NCBI GenBank assembly: GCA_016718565.1 | Contig: JADKCZ010000003.1 | Coordinates: 372,001 to 436,000 of the forward strand | Direction: 5' to 3' | Origin: Anaeromyxobacter sp. | Lineage (GTDB): Bacteria > Myxococcota > Myxococcia > Myxococcales > Anaeromyxobacteraceae | DNA length: 64,000 nucleotides | Shown here: piece after piece, positions 46,612-57,353 of the stretch | Numbering within the stretch: the first letter of the stretch is position 1 | Layout of the letters: each line of letters starts with the position of its first letter | Position numbers and translations under genes: made by a program | The notes under the pieces: model-generated | Told to the model about the DNA's origin: nothing | The model's database searches: none | Seen by the model: only the letters and a program-made list of their open reading frames with translations

Positions 46612-46643
46612 GCGCCCCGCCACCCGCGAGGTGGACGGGGCGC
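46612..46643. terminator. Hairpin between convergent PLP gene and clpX
   Basis: GCGCCCCG-CCACC pairs with GGTGG-CGGGGCGC (one bulged A, loop CGCGA): 13 base pairs in the 63-bp gap after both stops. There is no U-run. Bidirectional termination is inferred. Confidence 0.5.
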
Positions 46644-46667
46644 GCGCTGCCTGCGGCGGGGTGGCCG

Positions 46668-47906
<1,239 letters not shown>

Positions 47907-47951
47907 GACGGTGCCTCCTGGCGGCGCCCCGGCTGCGGGCGCCTCGACATC

Positions 47952-48563
<612 letters not shown>

Positions 48564-48618
48564 GGGTGGCTCGCCTCGGTGCTGGACGGTGGTTCGGGTG
48601 CCGCGGGCTGGCTGGCGG

Positions 48619-49908
48619 TCAGGCCTGGATGACGGCGGCCTGGGAGATGAGGGCCAGCGCCTTCTCCTCCCGCACCCTGTTCATTAGCGCGGCGCGGGCG
48701 TCCTTGCCGCGCATCTGCTGCTGGGCCTTCTGGAGGGGCACCCCCAGCTCCTCGGCGACCCGGGCCACCTCGGCCAGCAGGTCCTCCTCGGTGACCTCCA
48801 CCTTCTCGGCCTCGGCCACCGCCTCGAGCAGCAGCGAGCCCCGCACCTGCAGCAGGGCCTGCTCGCGCAGGTCGCCGCGCAGCCGGGCCACGTCGAGGTC
48901 GAGCTGGGCCACGTCCACGCCCATGCGGGCGAAGCGCTCCACCGTGCTCTCCAGCATGTTGTCGATGGCCCGCTCCACCAGGGAGGGCGGCACCTCGAAC
49001 TCGTTCCGGGCCAGGGCCGCCTTGATGAGGGCGTCCTTGACCTCGGACTCCACCTTCTTGGCCTCGCGCTTGCCGAGGTCGGCCTGGATGCGGGCCTTGA
49101 GCGCCTCCAGCGTGTCGATGCCCTCGATGCCGACCTGCCTGGCCAGCTGGTCGTCGAGCGGGGCCAGGTGCTTCACCTTGAGCCCCTTCAAGGAGACCGC
49201 CATGTGGGCCATCTTCCCGCGCAGCGCCTCGTTGCGGTGGTCGGCGGCGAACGGCTCGTCGAACTCGGCGGTCTCGCCCACCTTCTTGCCCACCAGCGCC
49301 GGCAGGAAGCCCTCCTCCACCTTGCCCTGGGCGGCGCGCACCGTGACGCCCTCGGCCTGGCCGCCCTCGAAGGGCTGCCCGTCGATGGTGCCCTGGTGGT
49401 CGATGAGCGCGTAGTCGCCCTCCTCGGCCACGTCGCGCCCCTCCACCGGCACCAGCTGGGCGTAGGACTCCTGCAGCTTCACCAGCTCGGCCTGGACCTC
49501 GGCCTCGCCCACCACGGGGGCGCGGCGGGTCACGGCCAGGCCCCGGTAGTCCTTGGGGGCCAGCGTGGGCTTCACCTCGACCGTGGCCGAGTAGCGGAAG
49601 GAGGCGCCGGGGACCAGGGCCCCGTCGAGCGAGACGCTGGGCGAGGCCACCGGCAGCACGCCCTCGGCGGTGGCGGCCTCCACGAAGGTGGCGTTGACCA
49701 GCTTCTCGGCCACCTCGCTCTCGACCTCGGCCTTGAAGTTCCGCTCCAGCACCCCGCGGGGGATGTGGCCCGGGCGGAAGCCCTTGAGCTTCACCCGGCG
49801 GCCCAGCTGGACGTAGGCCTTCTCGAGCTCGCGCTGGACGCGCTCGGGGGGGACCTCGATGGTGAGCTTCCGCTGGACGGGGGAGGTGGTCTCGACGTTG
49901 ATCTTCAT
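48619..49908 (-). CDS. tig: Trigger factor
   Basis: 429 residues from the ATG at 49908. Ribosome-binding domain with the signature loop GFRPGHIPRGVLERN (residues 43-57), PPIase domain about 155-240 (VEGRDVAEEGDYALIDHQGT, GKKVGETAEF), and the helical C-terminal chaperone arms (LVERAIDNMLESTVERFARM, RVREEKALALISQ). It is a ribosome-associated folding factor and peptidyl-prolyl isomerase. It heads the tig-clpP-clpX order typical of bacteria. Confidence 0.95.
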   Translation of the reverse strand: MKINVETTSPVQRKLTIEVPPERVQRELEKAYVQLGRRVKLKGFRPGHIPRGVLERNFKAEVESEVAEKLVNATFVEAATAEGVLPVASPSVSLDGALVPGASFRYSATVEVKPTLAPKDYRGLAVTRRAPVVGEAEVQAELVKLQESYAQLVPVEGRDVAEEGDYALIDHQGTIDGQPFEGGQAEGVTVRAAQGKVEEGFLPALVGKKVGETAEFDEPFAADHRNEALRGKMAHMAVSLKGLKVKHLAPLDDQLARQVGIEGIDTLEALKARIQADLGKREAKKVESEVKDALIKAALARNEFEVPPSLVERAIDNMLESTVERFARMGVDVAQLDLDVARLRGDLREQALLQVRGSLLLEAVAEAEKVEVTEEDLLAEVARVAEELGVPLQKAQQQMRGKDARAALMNRVREEKALALISQAAVIQA

Positions 49909-49938
49909 GAGTTCTTTCCGGGCCCGGGAGGGGCGGTA

Positions 49939-49967
49939 GAGGTAGGAGGTCGCGCGCGCCCGGTCAA
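49939..49967 (-). promoter_or_regulatory. Candidate promoter of tig-clpP-clpX
   Basis: TTGACC at 49967-49962 on the minus strand, 17-base spacer, TACCTC at 49944-49939. The -35 is good, the -10 weak. The site begins only eight bases after the 3' end of tRNA-Leu. Confidence 0.35.
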
Positions 49968-49974
49968 GGGCTTT

Positions 49975-50056
49975 TGGGCGGGGAGGGGGTCGAACCCTCA
50001 CGCCTTGCGGCACGGGATCCTAAGTCCCGCGCGTCTGCCAGTTCCGCCACCCGCCC
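49975..50056 (-). tRNA. tRNA-Leu(UAG)
   Basis: Minus-strand cloverleaf: acceptor GGGCGGG/CCCGCCC, D arm GCG-GAACTGGCAGA-CGC, anticodon loop CTTAGGA (UAG), a long class II variable arm and T arm GAGGG-TTCGACC-CCCTC. Discriminator A. The 3' CCA is not encoded. The gene directly precedes the tig promoter on the same strand. Confidence 0.95.
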
Positions 50057-50125
50057 CGTGCCGGGGTGGTGTACCACACCGACGGACCCGGTCGAGACCC
50101 CGGCCCGCCGTGGTAGAGGAGGGCC

Positions 50126-50788
50126 GTGACCACCCACGACCACCCCCCCGACGGCGACTGCCTGCCCTCCTGCCCGGGGTGGGCCGAGGGGGCGCTGGAG
50201 CTCTACGCGGTGCAGCGCCGCCACGACGCCAAGCTGGCCGCCTGCCGGGCCGCCGAGCGCATCGAGTTCGTCATCGTGGCGCCCGCCACCCCCGGGGCCG
50301 AGCTGCCGGAGGGGCTGCACGGCCAGGAGCTGGTGCGCCTCAACCTGGTGGTGGGGCGCGACTGCCCCGAGGTGCTGCTGGACGAGTGGGGCGTCCGGGT
50401 CACGCTGACCTTCCGCGGCCGCCGCCACGACTGCGCCCTCCCCTGGGCGGCGGTGGTGGCCGGCGTGCTGGTGGCGCCGGGGCGCAAGCGGCCCAGGTTC
50501 GGGGTGGTGACCGGCGGCGGCGAGGCCTCGCTCGAGGGCGCCACCCGGCCGACCCGGCTCGGCGCCGCGCCGACCCCCCCGCCGGACCAGCCCCGGCCCG
50601 AGCGGCCGGTGCCGGTGCCGGCGCCCGCGGCCAGGCCAGCGCCCACCTCGGCGCCCGCGCCCGAGCCGGCGCCCGCCGACGGGGCCAGCCCAGCCACCGG
50701 TCCGGCCAGCCCTCCCGCCGCGCCAGCGCGCCCGCGGGTACCGTTCGGCGTGATCCGCGGCGGCAAGGACGACGGCGACCCGCGCTGA
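50126..50788 (+). CDS. SspB-like ClpXP adaptor with repeated C-terminal tail motif
   Basis: 220 residues from a GTG at 50126 with AGGAGGG just upstream. Residues 40-120 match the SspB fold (IEFVIVAPATPGAELPEGLH, QELVRLNLVVGRDCP, VRVTLTFRGRRHDCALPWAA): the PG-xxLP turn and the xLPWAAV end parallel E. coli SspB. An 80-residue Pro/Ala linker follows, then PFGVIRGGKDD at the very end. SspB tethers ssrA-tagged proteins to ClpX by a short C-terminal peptide, and this tail may serve that role. A near copy (RPRFGVVTGGG) precedes the linker. Its place beside tig-clpP-clpX supports the call. The N-terminal 35 residues are unrelated to known SspB. Confidence 0.68.
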   Translation: MTTHDHPPDGDCLPSCPGWAEGALELYAVQRRHDAKLAACRAAERIEFVIVAPATPGAELPEGLHGQELVRLNLVVGRDCPEVLLDEWGVRVTLTFRGRRHDCALPWAAVVAGVLVAPGRKRPRFGVVTGGGEASLEGATRPTRLGAAPTPPPDQPRPERPVPVPAPAARPAPTSAPAPEPAPADGASPATGPASPPAAPARPRVPFGVIRGGKDDGDPR

Positions 50789-50872
50789 GATGGGGCCGTG
50801 GGCTGCCGGCGACCCGCAGGCCGGCGCTGGCGTGGGGCAGGCGCCGCGGGCCGGGGCCGGTCGGTGCTGGTG

Positions 50873-53800
50873 CTACACCGACGGGCTGCTCGACCCATCC
50901 TGTCCGAGGGGGCCGGCGAGGTGGGCGGAGCGCCCGCGCGGCAGCTCGACGGTCACCGTGGTCCCGCTGCCGGGAGCGCTCTCGAGCGAGATCTCCCCCC
51001 CGGCGGCCTGGGCGATCCCGAGGCAGACGGAGAGCCCGAGCCCGCGCCCCTTCCCAACGTCCCTGGTGGTGAAGAAGGGCTCGAAGGCCCGCGCCCTCAC
51101 GGCCTCGGTCATCCCGGTCCCCGTGTCCGTCACCCGGAGCGCCACGCGGTCCAGGCCGACCGGCGCGGCCGCCACCCGGACGTCGTTCGGGCCGTGGCCG
51201 GTGGCCTGCCCGGCGTTGATGAGCAGGTGGGCGAGCAGCTGGACCAGGTCCGGACGGAAGACCCCGAGGGCGCACCCGTCTGGCACCTGGACCGTGACGG
51301 CGCGGCAGGTCGCGAGGTCCTGGGCCGCGATGCGCCTCGCATCGCCCACGGCCTCGGCGAGGTCGTCGGACCCGGGGCCGGCCGGCAGGTCGCCGAGGGC
51401 GAAGGCGCGCAGGTCGGCGACGATGGTCTTGATCCGCGCCGCGCTCTCGGAGGCGTCCCGGACCGCCTGGAGCGTCTCGGGAAGCGCCCTGGAGAGGACC
51501 TCTGCGGCCTGCCCGGGCCGTGCCCGGGCCACCGGCTCGAGCTGCTCCTGCACGAACCCCAGGTTGCCGATGATGCTCGCCAGCGGGTTGTTCACCTCGT
51601 GCGCCATGCCGCGCGCCAGGGTGGCCGTGGCGGCGACGCGCTCGGCCTGCGAGGCCCGCGCCCCGAGCAGCTTCAGGTCGCTCACGTCCTCGATGCACCA
51701 GATGGCCCCGGCGTCCGGGTTGGTCGGTTCGAGCAGGCGCCCCTGGAGGCGGGCCCAGAAAGTCGTGCCGTCCTTGCGCCGCAGCTGGTGCTCGCCGGAG
51801 TAGGTGCGCCCGGCGTGCAGCACCGGGTCGCACTGCGCGAGGAGCTCCGCCCAGGCGTCGTCGGACGGGAAGAACATCCGGGTCTCGGCCCGCTCCATCT
51901 CCGAAGGCGAGTACCCGAGCATCCGCTCCATGTGGGCGCTGGCCCAGATCTGGCGGCGCTGGCGCACCAGCGTGATGCCGACGGTGGCGTTGGCCAGGAT
52001 GACCGACTGCTCGGCGAGCGCGGCCTCGAGCCGCCGCTCGCTGGCCTGGAGGGCCGCCTCGGCCGCCTTTCGCTTCCCGATGTCGGTGACGATGGCCACC
52101 ACCTGTGGGCCCATGGTCCCCGGGGGCGTGGCCCTGCTCAGGGAGACGTACGCCCACAGGACGGAGCCGTCCTTCCGCAGGTACCGCTTGTCGGTGGAGT
52201 AGCTGGCGCGCTCGCCGGCGACCACCTGCGCCGCGCCCCGCTCGTCGTCCGCCAGGTCGTCCGGGTGCGTCAGGCCCCTCCACCCGATCCGGATCACCTC
52301 GTCCCGGTCGCGGCCGAGCATGGCGCAGAAGGTGTCGTTCACCTCCAGGAACTCCCGGCCCGCGGCCGAGATCACCACGCCGGTGACGGGGGACTCGAAG
52401 TAGGCCCGCAGCCGGGCCTCCCGCTCCTGGAGCGCGAACTCCACCCGCTTGCGCTCCGTGATGTCGGTGTGCGTGCCGGCCGCCCTGATGGGCGCGCCGG
52501 CCCCGTCCCGCTCCACCACCTTGCCGCGGTCGAGGATCCAGACCCAGTGGCCGTCCTTGTGGAGGACCCGGTGCTCCATCTGGTAGTGGCGGTGCGGGTC
52601 GTCGAGCATGGCCTGGACCGCCTCCATGACGCGCCCGAGGTCCTGCGGATGGACCAGCCGCTCCCGGGTGGTGACGCTGGGCTCGAGCTCCTCGAGCGCG
52701 TAGCCGAGCATCGAGGCCCACCGGTCGCTGAACACCACCCGCCCACTCGGGATGTGCCAGTCCCAGAAGCCGTCGTTGGTGCCTGCGAGCACGTGCCCGA
52801 GGCGCGCCTCGCCCGCCACGAGCGCGGCGTTCTTGTCCAGGAGCTGCCTGTTCAGCGCGCCGGCCACCCGGACCGCCCGGTCCCGGGCGCTGGCCATGGA
52901 CCAGAAGAGCAGGGCGAGGAGGACGCTGATGGACAGGCCGCCGGCGAGGATGAAGGCCGGCGCCCAGCGTGAGAGCCGGGCGTCGAAGGCGGGCCCCGAC
53001 TCGGCGGCCATGGCCCAGGTCCGGTCGACCACCCCGAGGCTCCGCAGATTGTGGAAGCGGCCGGGCGCCGCGGTTCGGCCGCCCGGCGCCGAGTCGAACA
53101 GGAGCGCGCCGGGCGACGGCTCGGGCCCGTCGAAGACCCGCGTGGCGAGGTCGGACCGGCCCGCGCCGAAGATGCCCTCCATGAGATCGCCCATGCGGAA
53201 GGGAATGTAGGCCCAGCCGACCAGCCGCTCCCGCCGCTCCTCCACCGTGAGCGGCTCCGCGCCGGGCCGGTAGACCGGGTGGTACATGAGCACGCCGAAC
53301 TGGACCGCCTCGGTGGTCTCCTGGACGAGCGTGACCTTGCCCGAGAGGGTGGCCTTGCCCTCGTCGCGAGCCCGCTCCATGGCGTCGCGGCGGACGGGCT
53401 CCGAGAACATGTCGTAGCCGAAGGCGCGCAGGTTCCGCCCGGCGAAGGGCTCGAGGTAGACGATGGAGGTGTAGGGATCGCGAGGCCCCGGCGGGCGGAC
53501 CTGGTAGGTCGGGAACCCTTCGCCCCGCACCGCGCCGGTGTGGTGCGCCAGGCTCGCCGCCGGCACGACCAGCGAGAAGCCGAGCCCCTGGATGCCCGGG
53601 TAGTGGTCCTCGAGGTGGAGGGTAGCGACGTAGGCGCGGAACTCGCCCCGGCTGACCATCCCGCCCTGGCCGAACCGCGCCGCCGCGCCGCGGAGCACCT
53701 GCTCGTAGGCCTCCATCCGCACGCCGATCCGCGCCTCCGCGTCGCGCACGAGGAAGTCGAAGTCGCCCCGGAGCTCTTCCTCCTCGACCAGGACGGTGCG

Positions 53801-53929
53801 CTGCCAGGCGAGCCCCGTGAGGCCGAGCGTGGCGGCGAGGACCAGGCCCGTGGCGAGCACGGCCGGCCACCGCCCGCCCAGGGGCGGCAGCACGACGGGT
53901 CCAGCTGGGCCCTGGTCCTTCGACAGCAT
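50873..53929 (-). CDS. Hybrid-free sensor histidine kinase: CHASE, three PAS, HisKA, HATPase
   Basis: 1018 residues, ATG at 53929. Span 22-42, CHASE domain about 45-290 (EDHYPGIQGLGFSLVVPAAS, SIVYLEPFAGRN, YHPVYRPGAEPLTVEERRER), second span WAPAFILAGGLSISVLLALL, then three PAS/PAC units (TNDGFWDWHIPSGRVVFSDR, YFESPVTGVVISAAGREFLE, NATVGITLVRQRRQIWASAH), a HisKA-type domain with His777 in GMAHEVNNPLASI and an HATPase with DTGTGMTE and GKGRGLGLSV. CHASE binds small extracellular ligands. No receiver domain or adjacent regulator gene. It is divergent from the PAP2 gene across a 224-bp gap in which I see no further gene. Confidence 0.92.
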   Translation of the reverse strand: MLSKDQGPAGPVVLPPLGGRWPAVLATGLVLAATLGLTGLAWQRTVLVEEEELRGDFDFLVRDAEARIGVRMEAYEQVLRGAAARFGQGGMVSRGEFRAYVATLHLEDHYPGIQGLGFSLVVPAASLAHHTGAVRGEGFPTYQVRPPGPRDPYTSIVYLEPFAGRNLRAFGYDMFSEPVRRDAMERARDEGKATLSGKVTLVQETTEAVQFGVLMYHPVYRPGAEPLTVEERRERLVGWAYIPFRMGDLMEGIFGAGRSDLATRVFDGPEPSPGALLFDSAPGGRTAAPGRFHNLRSLGVVDRTWAMAAESGPAFDARLSRWAPAFILAGGLSISVLLALLFWSMASARDRAVRVAGALNRQLLDKNAALVAGEARLGHVLAGTNDGFWDWHIPSGRVVFSDRWASMLGYALEELEPSVTTRERLVHPQDLGRVMEAVQAMLDDPHRHYQMEHRVLHKDGHWVWILDRGKVVERDGAGAPIRAAGTHTDITERKRVEFALQEREARLRAYFESPVTGVVISAAGREFLEVNDTFCAMLGRDRDEVIRIGWRGLTHPDDLADDERGAAQVVAGERASYSTDKRYLRKDGSVLWAYVSLSRATPPGTMGPQVVAIVTDIGKRKAAEAALQASERRLEAALAEQSVILANATVGITLVRQRRQIWASAHMERMLGYSPSEMERAETRMFFPSDDAWAELLAQCDPVLHAGRTYSGEHQLRRKDGTTFWARLQGRLLEPTNPDAGAIWCIEDVSDLKLLGARASQAERVAATATLARGMAHEVNNPLASIIGNLGFVQEQLEPVARARPGQAAEVLSRALPETLQAVRDASESAARIKTIVADLRAFALGDLPAGPGSDDLAEAVGDARRIAAQDLATCRAVTVQVPDGCALGVFRPDLVQLLAHLLINAGQATGHGPNDVRVAAAPVGLDRVALRVTDTGTGMTEAVRARAFEPFFTTRDVGKGRGLGLSVCLGIAQAAGGEISLESAPGSGTTVTVELPRGRSAHLAGPLGQDGSSSPSV

Positions 53930-54153
53930 GGCGATCCCCGCACGGTGAACGCTGCCGGCTCGAGGGCCCGCTTGACCCAGGACAAGTAGCCGTCACTCTT
54001 GCGGATTGTACAGACTTGGGCCGGGCGCGTCCGGAAACTGTGGACCCCGGACGAGGCCAGCCCCGGTGGCGCGGGCCTGGAGGGGAGCGGGGCACGTGGG
54101 CGCGGGGGCGGGGCGCGATGGGCTAGAGTCGGCCTCCCACACCCCGGTGACCG

Positions 54154-55086
54154 ATGCGCTGCCTCACCGCCTCCTGCTGCGCGCTGCTCCTCTCCGTCGC
54201 TGCGCCGACCAGCGCCGCCGCCGGCCAGGCCGACCCCGCCACGGCCCCGGCGGCCACCGCCCCGGACATCGCGACGCCGTCGCCCGAGGCCTCGCCCAAG
54301 GCGGTGGAGGACTCAAAGGAGACCGCCGGGGCGGCCGAGCTGACGCCCATCCTCCCGAGCCCGCGGGACCCCCTCCGACCGGCCTTCCAGCTCTACGCCG
54401 AGGTCGACCTGCCGGTCCTGGCCATCGGGCTGGTCTTCGCCAGCGGGCGGCTGGTCCGCGCCCAGCCCGCCTACTGCGCGCCGCTCTGCGACCCCTCCGG
54501 GCTGAACTCCCTCGACCGCGCCACGGCGGGCTACTGGGACACCGGCTGGCAGCGGACCTCCGACTATGGCCTGATCGCCGTCGGGGCCGGGGCCGTCTCC
54601 CTGCTGCTCCTGGACGAGGGGCTCCTCCCCGGCCTGAACGACCTGGTCGTCGTCTCCGAGTCCGCCCTCGCCGGCGTGGCCGTGACCTCCATGATGACCA
54701 TGGCCGCCGGGAGGCCGCGCCCATTCCTGTACGGGGAGAAGGCGCCGCTGGAGTCCCGCACCAGCGCCGACGCCGGGCTCTCCTTCCTGAGCAGCCACTC
54801 GGTGGCCGCCTTCGCCGTCGTCACCTCCACCTTCGTGGCCATGCGGCGGCTCCACCCGGGCAAGAAGCACGCCTGGGTGGTGCTGGGTGTGGGCGGCGCG
54901 CTGGCGACCCTGGTGGCCTCGGCCAGGGTCATGGGAGGCAAGCACTTCATCACCGACGTCGGCGGCGGCGCGGTGGTGGGCGCCTCGATGGGCTTCCTGG
55001 TGCCGGCCCTGCACGGCTCTCCGGTCTCCATCGTGCCGGTGGTGGGCGCCCTGGAGCGGGGCCTGGCCCTCCACGGCAGGTTCTGA
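54154..55086 (+). CDS. PAP2-family phosphatase
   Basis: 310 residues, ATG at 54154. Signal peptide (LTASCCALLLSVAAPTSAAA), Pro/Ala linker, then about five membrane segments. Phosphatase motifs: AAGRPRPF (motif 1 core), SFLSSHS (motif 2, Ser-Ser-His in place of the usual PSGH) and SARVMGGKHFITDVGGG (motif 3, with the R, H and D). Active side is expected to face the periplasm, acting on lipid phosphates. It is followed by a 14-bp hairpin. A second PAP2 protein with a similar layout lies 3 kb downstream at 57354, although sequence similarity between them is limited to the motifs. Confidence 0.85.
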   Translation: MRCLTASCCALLLSVAAPTSAAAGQADPATAPAATAPDIATPSPEASPKAVEDSKETAGAAELTPILPSPRDPLRPAFQLYAEVDLPVLAIGLVFASGRLVRAQPAYCAPLCDPSGLNSLDRATAGYWDTGWQRTSDYGLIAVGAGAVSLLLLDEGLLPGLNDLVVVSESALAGVAVTSMMTMAAGRPRPFLYGEKAPLESRTSADAGLSFLSSHSVAAFAVVTSTFVAMRRLHPGKKHAWVVLGVGGALATLVASARVMGGKHFITDVGGGAVVGASMGFLVPALHGSPVSIVPVVGALERGLALHGRF

Positions 55087-55102
55087 GGGGGCCGGAGAAG
55101 CA

Positions 55103-55134
55103 GAACGGCGGGTCCCGTGAGGGACCCGCCGTTC
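55103..55134. terminator. 14-bp hairpin after PAP2 gene and tRNA cluster
   Basis: Perfect stem 55103-55116 with 55121-55134, loop GTGA. It lies between the PAP2 stop (plus) and the tRNA-Lys 3' end (minus), so it could stop transcription from both sides. No T-run. Confidence 0.6.
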
Positions 55135-55137
55135 CTA

Positions 55138-55210
55138 TGAGCGCGGAAGGAATCGAACCTTCAACCTATGGATTAAGAGTCCATTGCTCTGCCAGTTGAG
55201 CTACGCGCCC
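55138..55210 (-). tRNA. tRNA-Lys(CUU)
   Basis: Minus strand, 73 nt. Acceptor GGGCGCG/CGCGCTC with one G-U pair, anticodon loop CTCTTAA, T arm GAAGG-TTCGATT-CCTTC, discriminator A. CCA not encoded. Last gene of a four-tRNA cluster. Confidence 0.95.
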
Positions 55211-55321
55211 TGGCACTGCTGCAACGCTCGGGATGGCCGAGGGGCCGCGGATCTACCAACCGCGGCAGGGGCTGTCAACGACTGCTGGCTGCCGGGTCGC
55301 GATCGCGACCGGGCGCGTGAG

Positions 55322-55398
55322 TGGCGCGCCCGGAGGGACTCGAACCCCCGACCAGCGGCTTAGAAGGCCGCTGCTCTATCCAGCTGAGCTACGGGCGC
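55322..55398 (-). tRNA. tRNA-Arg(UCU)
   Basis: Minus strand, acceptor GCGCCCG/CGGGCGC, anticodon loop CTTCTAA, discriminator G and encoded CCA (55324-55322). Confidence 0.95.
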
Positions 55399-55416
55399 GG
55401 GTGCTTCGGATGAAAC

Positions 55417-55493
55417 TGGGGTGAGTAAAGGGGTTCGAACCCTTAACCCCCGGATCCACAGTCCAGTGCTCTACCAGTTGAGCTATACCCACC
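55417..55493 (-). tRNA. tRNA-His(GUG)
   Basis: Minus strand. Acceptor GTGGGTA/TACTCAC, extra G-1 opposite C73 as required for histidine identity, anticodon loop CTGTGGA, encoded CCA (55419-55417). Confidence 0.95.
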
Positions 55494-55566
55494 GTAAAAC
55501 GAGATGCGCCGTCTGCTGCCTGCGGGCCGCGTGGAGGCCCCTTGCCATCGCCGAGTTGTCAAAGAG

Positions 55567-55640
55567 TCGGGGCGGCCGGATTCGAACCGACGACCTTCTG
55601 CGCCCAAGGCAGACGCGCTACCAGGCTGCGCTACGCCCCG
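55567..55640 (-). tRNA. tRNA-Pro(UGG)
   Basis: Minus strand, 74 nt. Acceptor CGGGGCG/CGCCCCG, D arm GCGCAGCCTGGTAGCGC, anticodon loop CTTGGGC, discriminator A. CCA not encoded. First tRNA after the promoter candidate. Confidence 0.95.
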
Positions 55641-55688
55641 GAACCGCCCTCGGCGGGAGCCCGACCGGGGCCCGACCGAGAGGGCGAC

Positions 55689-55717
55689 TGATTAGCCTCT
55701 CGGGTGGCCCGCGTCAA
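55689..55717 (-). promoter_or_regulatory. Candidate promoter of the tRNA cluster
   Basis: TTGACG (55717-55712) with a 17-base spacer to TAATCA (55694-55689) on the minus strand, about 45 bases before tRNA-Pro. The -35 is five of six. The -10 is weak by hexamer but A/T-rich in this GC-rich DNA. Confidence 0.5.
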
Positions 55718-55811
55718 GACCGCCCGGACGACCGGTGTGCTCCGGGGGAGCGGCGCGGGTCACCCGCCGGGCCCTGGCGCCGGCCCCGTGGGCCTCCCGG
55801 TGGGGCGCTCC

Positions 55812-56441
55812 TCACCGGGCGGCGCCGGCCAGCCGGGCCAGCGCCGGGAGCAGGGCCCTGAGCGCCGCCCCACGGTGGGACAGGGCGTCCTTCTCGGCCG
55901 GGTCGAGCTCGGCCATGGTGAAGGCCCGACCCTCCGGGACGAAGAGCGGATCGTAGCCGAACCCGCCCGCCCCGCGCGGCTCGCGCCCCAGGCGCCCGGC
56001 GCAGGTCCCCAGGACGGCGGCCAGCAGCGCCCCGTCCGGCGCGGCCAGCGCCAGCGCCGCCACGTAGCGCCCGGTCCGGCGCTCCTTGGTGACGCCCTCC
56101 AGGGCGCGCAGCAGCTTCGAGTTGTTGGCGAGGTCCCGCGCCTGGCCGGTGAGGCCCGGGGCCTCGGCCTCCGACCAGCGGGCCGAGACGATCCCGGGGG
56201 CGCCGTCGAGCGCGTCCACGCAGAGCCCCGAGTCGTCGGCCAGCGCGACCATCCCGGCGAAGGCGGCGAAGGCCCGCGCCTTCTTGGCCGCGTTCTCGGC
56301 GAAGGTGGCGCCGTCCTCCACCACCTCGGGCAGCGGCCGACCCAGCTCGGACGGCGTGACCACGCGGATGGGCAGCCCGGCCACCAGCCGGGCCAGCTCG
56401 CGCAGCTTGCCGGGGTTTCCGGTACCGACGAAGAGGTCCAT
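55812..56441 (-). CDS. rdgB: RdgB/HAM1 non-canonical purine NTP pyrophosphatase
   Basis: 209 residues from the ATG at 56441 (a GTG at 56450 would add three residues). Signature TGNPGKLRELARLVAG, then TFAENAAKKARAFAAF, ALADDSGLCVDALDGAPGIV (catalytic DDSGL), SARWSE, GFGYDPLFVPEGRAFTMAEL and LSHRGAALRAL. It hydrolyses ITP, XTP and dITP to keep deaminated purines out of nucleic acids. It lies 70 bases downstream of rph, the common rph-rdgB order. Confidence 0.96.
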   Translation of the reverse strand: MDLFVGTGNPGKLRELARLVAGLPIRVVTPSELGRPLPEVVEDGATFAENAAKKARAFAAFAGMVALADDSGLCVDALDGAPGIVSARWSEAEAPGLTGQARDLANNSKLLRALEGVTKERRTGRYVAALALAAPDGALLAAVLGTCAGRLGREPRGAGGFGYDPLFVPEGRAFTMAELDPAEKDALSHRGAALRALLPALARLAGAAR

Positions 56442-56511
56442 GGGCTTCACCGCCGCGCGCCGCGCCGGGCGCCGTGGCCGTGCTGGCCCGGGCCCGCCGC
56501 GGCGCGGCTCG

Positions 56512-57225
56512 TCACTTCAGCGCCGCCTGCTGCAACTCGCGCAGGGTGGCGATCCCCTCCAGCGCCAGGTCGAGCATGCCGTCGAGGTCCTTGCGGGCGA
56601 AGGCCTGCCCCTCGGCGGTCCCCTGCACCTCCACCAGGTTCCCCTCCCCGGTGGCCACCACGTTCATGTCCACGTCGGCGGTGGAGTCCTCCGAGTAGTC
56701 GAGGTCGAGGAGCGCCACCCCCGCCTTCATGCCCACGCTGACGGCCGCCACCGAGCGGACCACCGGGGCGCCCTTCACCTTGCCGGCCTTCTGCAGGCCG
56801 CGCACCGCCAGCGACAGCGCCACCCAGGCGCCGGTGATGGCCGCGGTGCGGGTGCCGCCGTCGGCCGCCAGCACGTCGCAGTCGAGGGTGATGGTGCGGG
56901 AGCCGAGCGCCTTCAGGTCCACCGCGGCCCGCAGGGCCCGCCCGATGAGCCGCTGGATCTCGAGCGTGCGCCCGCCCTGCTTGCCGCGGGCGGCCTCGCG
57001 GGCCATGCGCTCGTGGGTGGAGCGCGGCAGCATGCCGTACTCGGCGGTGACCCAGCCGGCGCCGGTGCCGTAGACGTGCGGCGGGACCCGGTCCTCCAGC
57101 GAGGCGGTGCAGAGCACCTGGGTGTCGCCGAAGCGGGTCAGGCAGGAGCCCTCCGCGTGGCGGGCCCACCCGGGCTCGAGGACGATCTTCCGGAGTTCGC
57201 GGTCGGCGCGGCCGTTGGTTCGCAT
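56512..57225 (-). CDS. rph: Ribonuclease PH
   Basis: 237 residues. MRTNGRADRELRKIVLEPGW, the phosphate-binding RSTHERMAREAARGKQGGRT, IQRLIGRALRAAVDLKALGS, DCDVLAADGGTRTAAITGAW and DLDYSEDSTADVDMNVV are all canonical. It is a phosphorolytic 3'-5' exoribonuclease that trims tRNA 3' ends. Most tRNAs in this window lack an encoded CCA, so 3' trimming is relevant here. First gene of an rph-rdgB operon. Confidence 0.97.
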   Translation of the reverse strand: MRTNGRADRELRKIVLEPGWARHAEGSCLTRFGDTQVLCTASLEDRVPPHVYGTGAGWVTAEYGMLPRSTHERMAREAARGKQGGRTLEIQRLIGRALRAAVDLKALGSRTITLDCDVLAADGGTRTAAITGAWVALSLAVRGLQKAGKVKGAPVVRSVAAVSVGMKAGVALLDLDYSEDSTADVDMNVVATGEGNLVEVQGTAEGQAFARKDLDGMLDLALEGIATLRELQQAALK

Positions 57226-57353
57226 AGGGGCGCGGATACTAGTCGGGAGGGGGGCGCGCCGCCAGCCGGGGCGGGGCCTGTCAGGGCGGCGGGCTGGGCA
57301 GGCCCCCGCGGAGACCGAGGACCTCTGGTCCGTCCGATGCAGTCGTGGACCTC

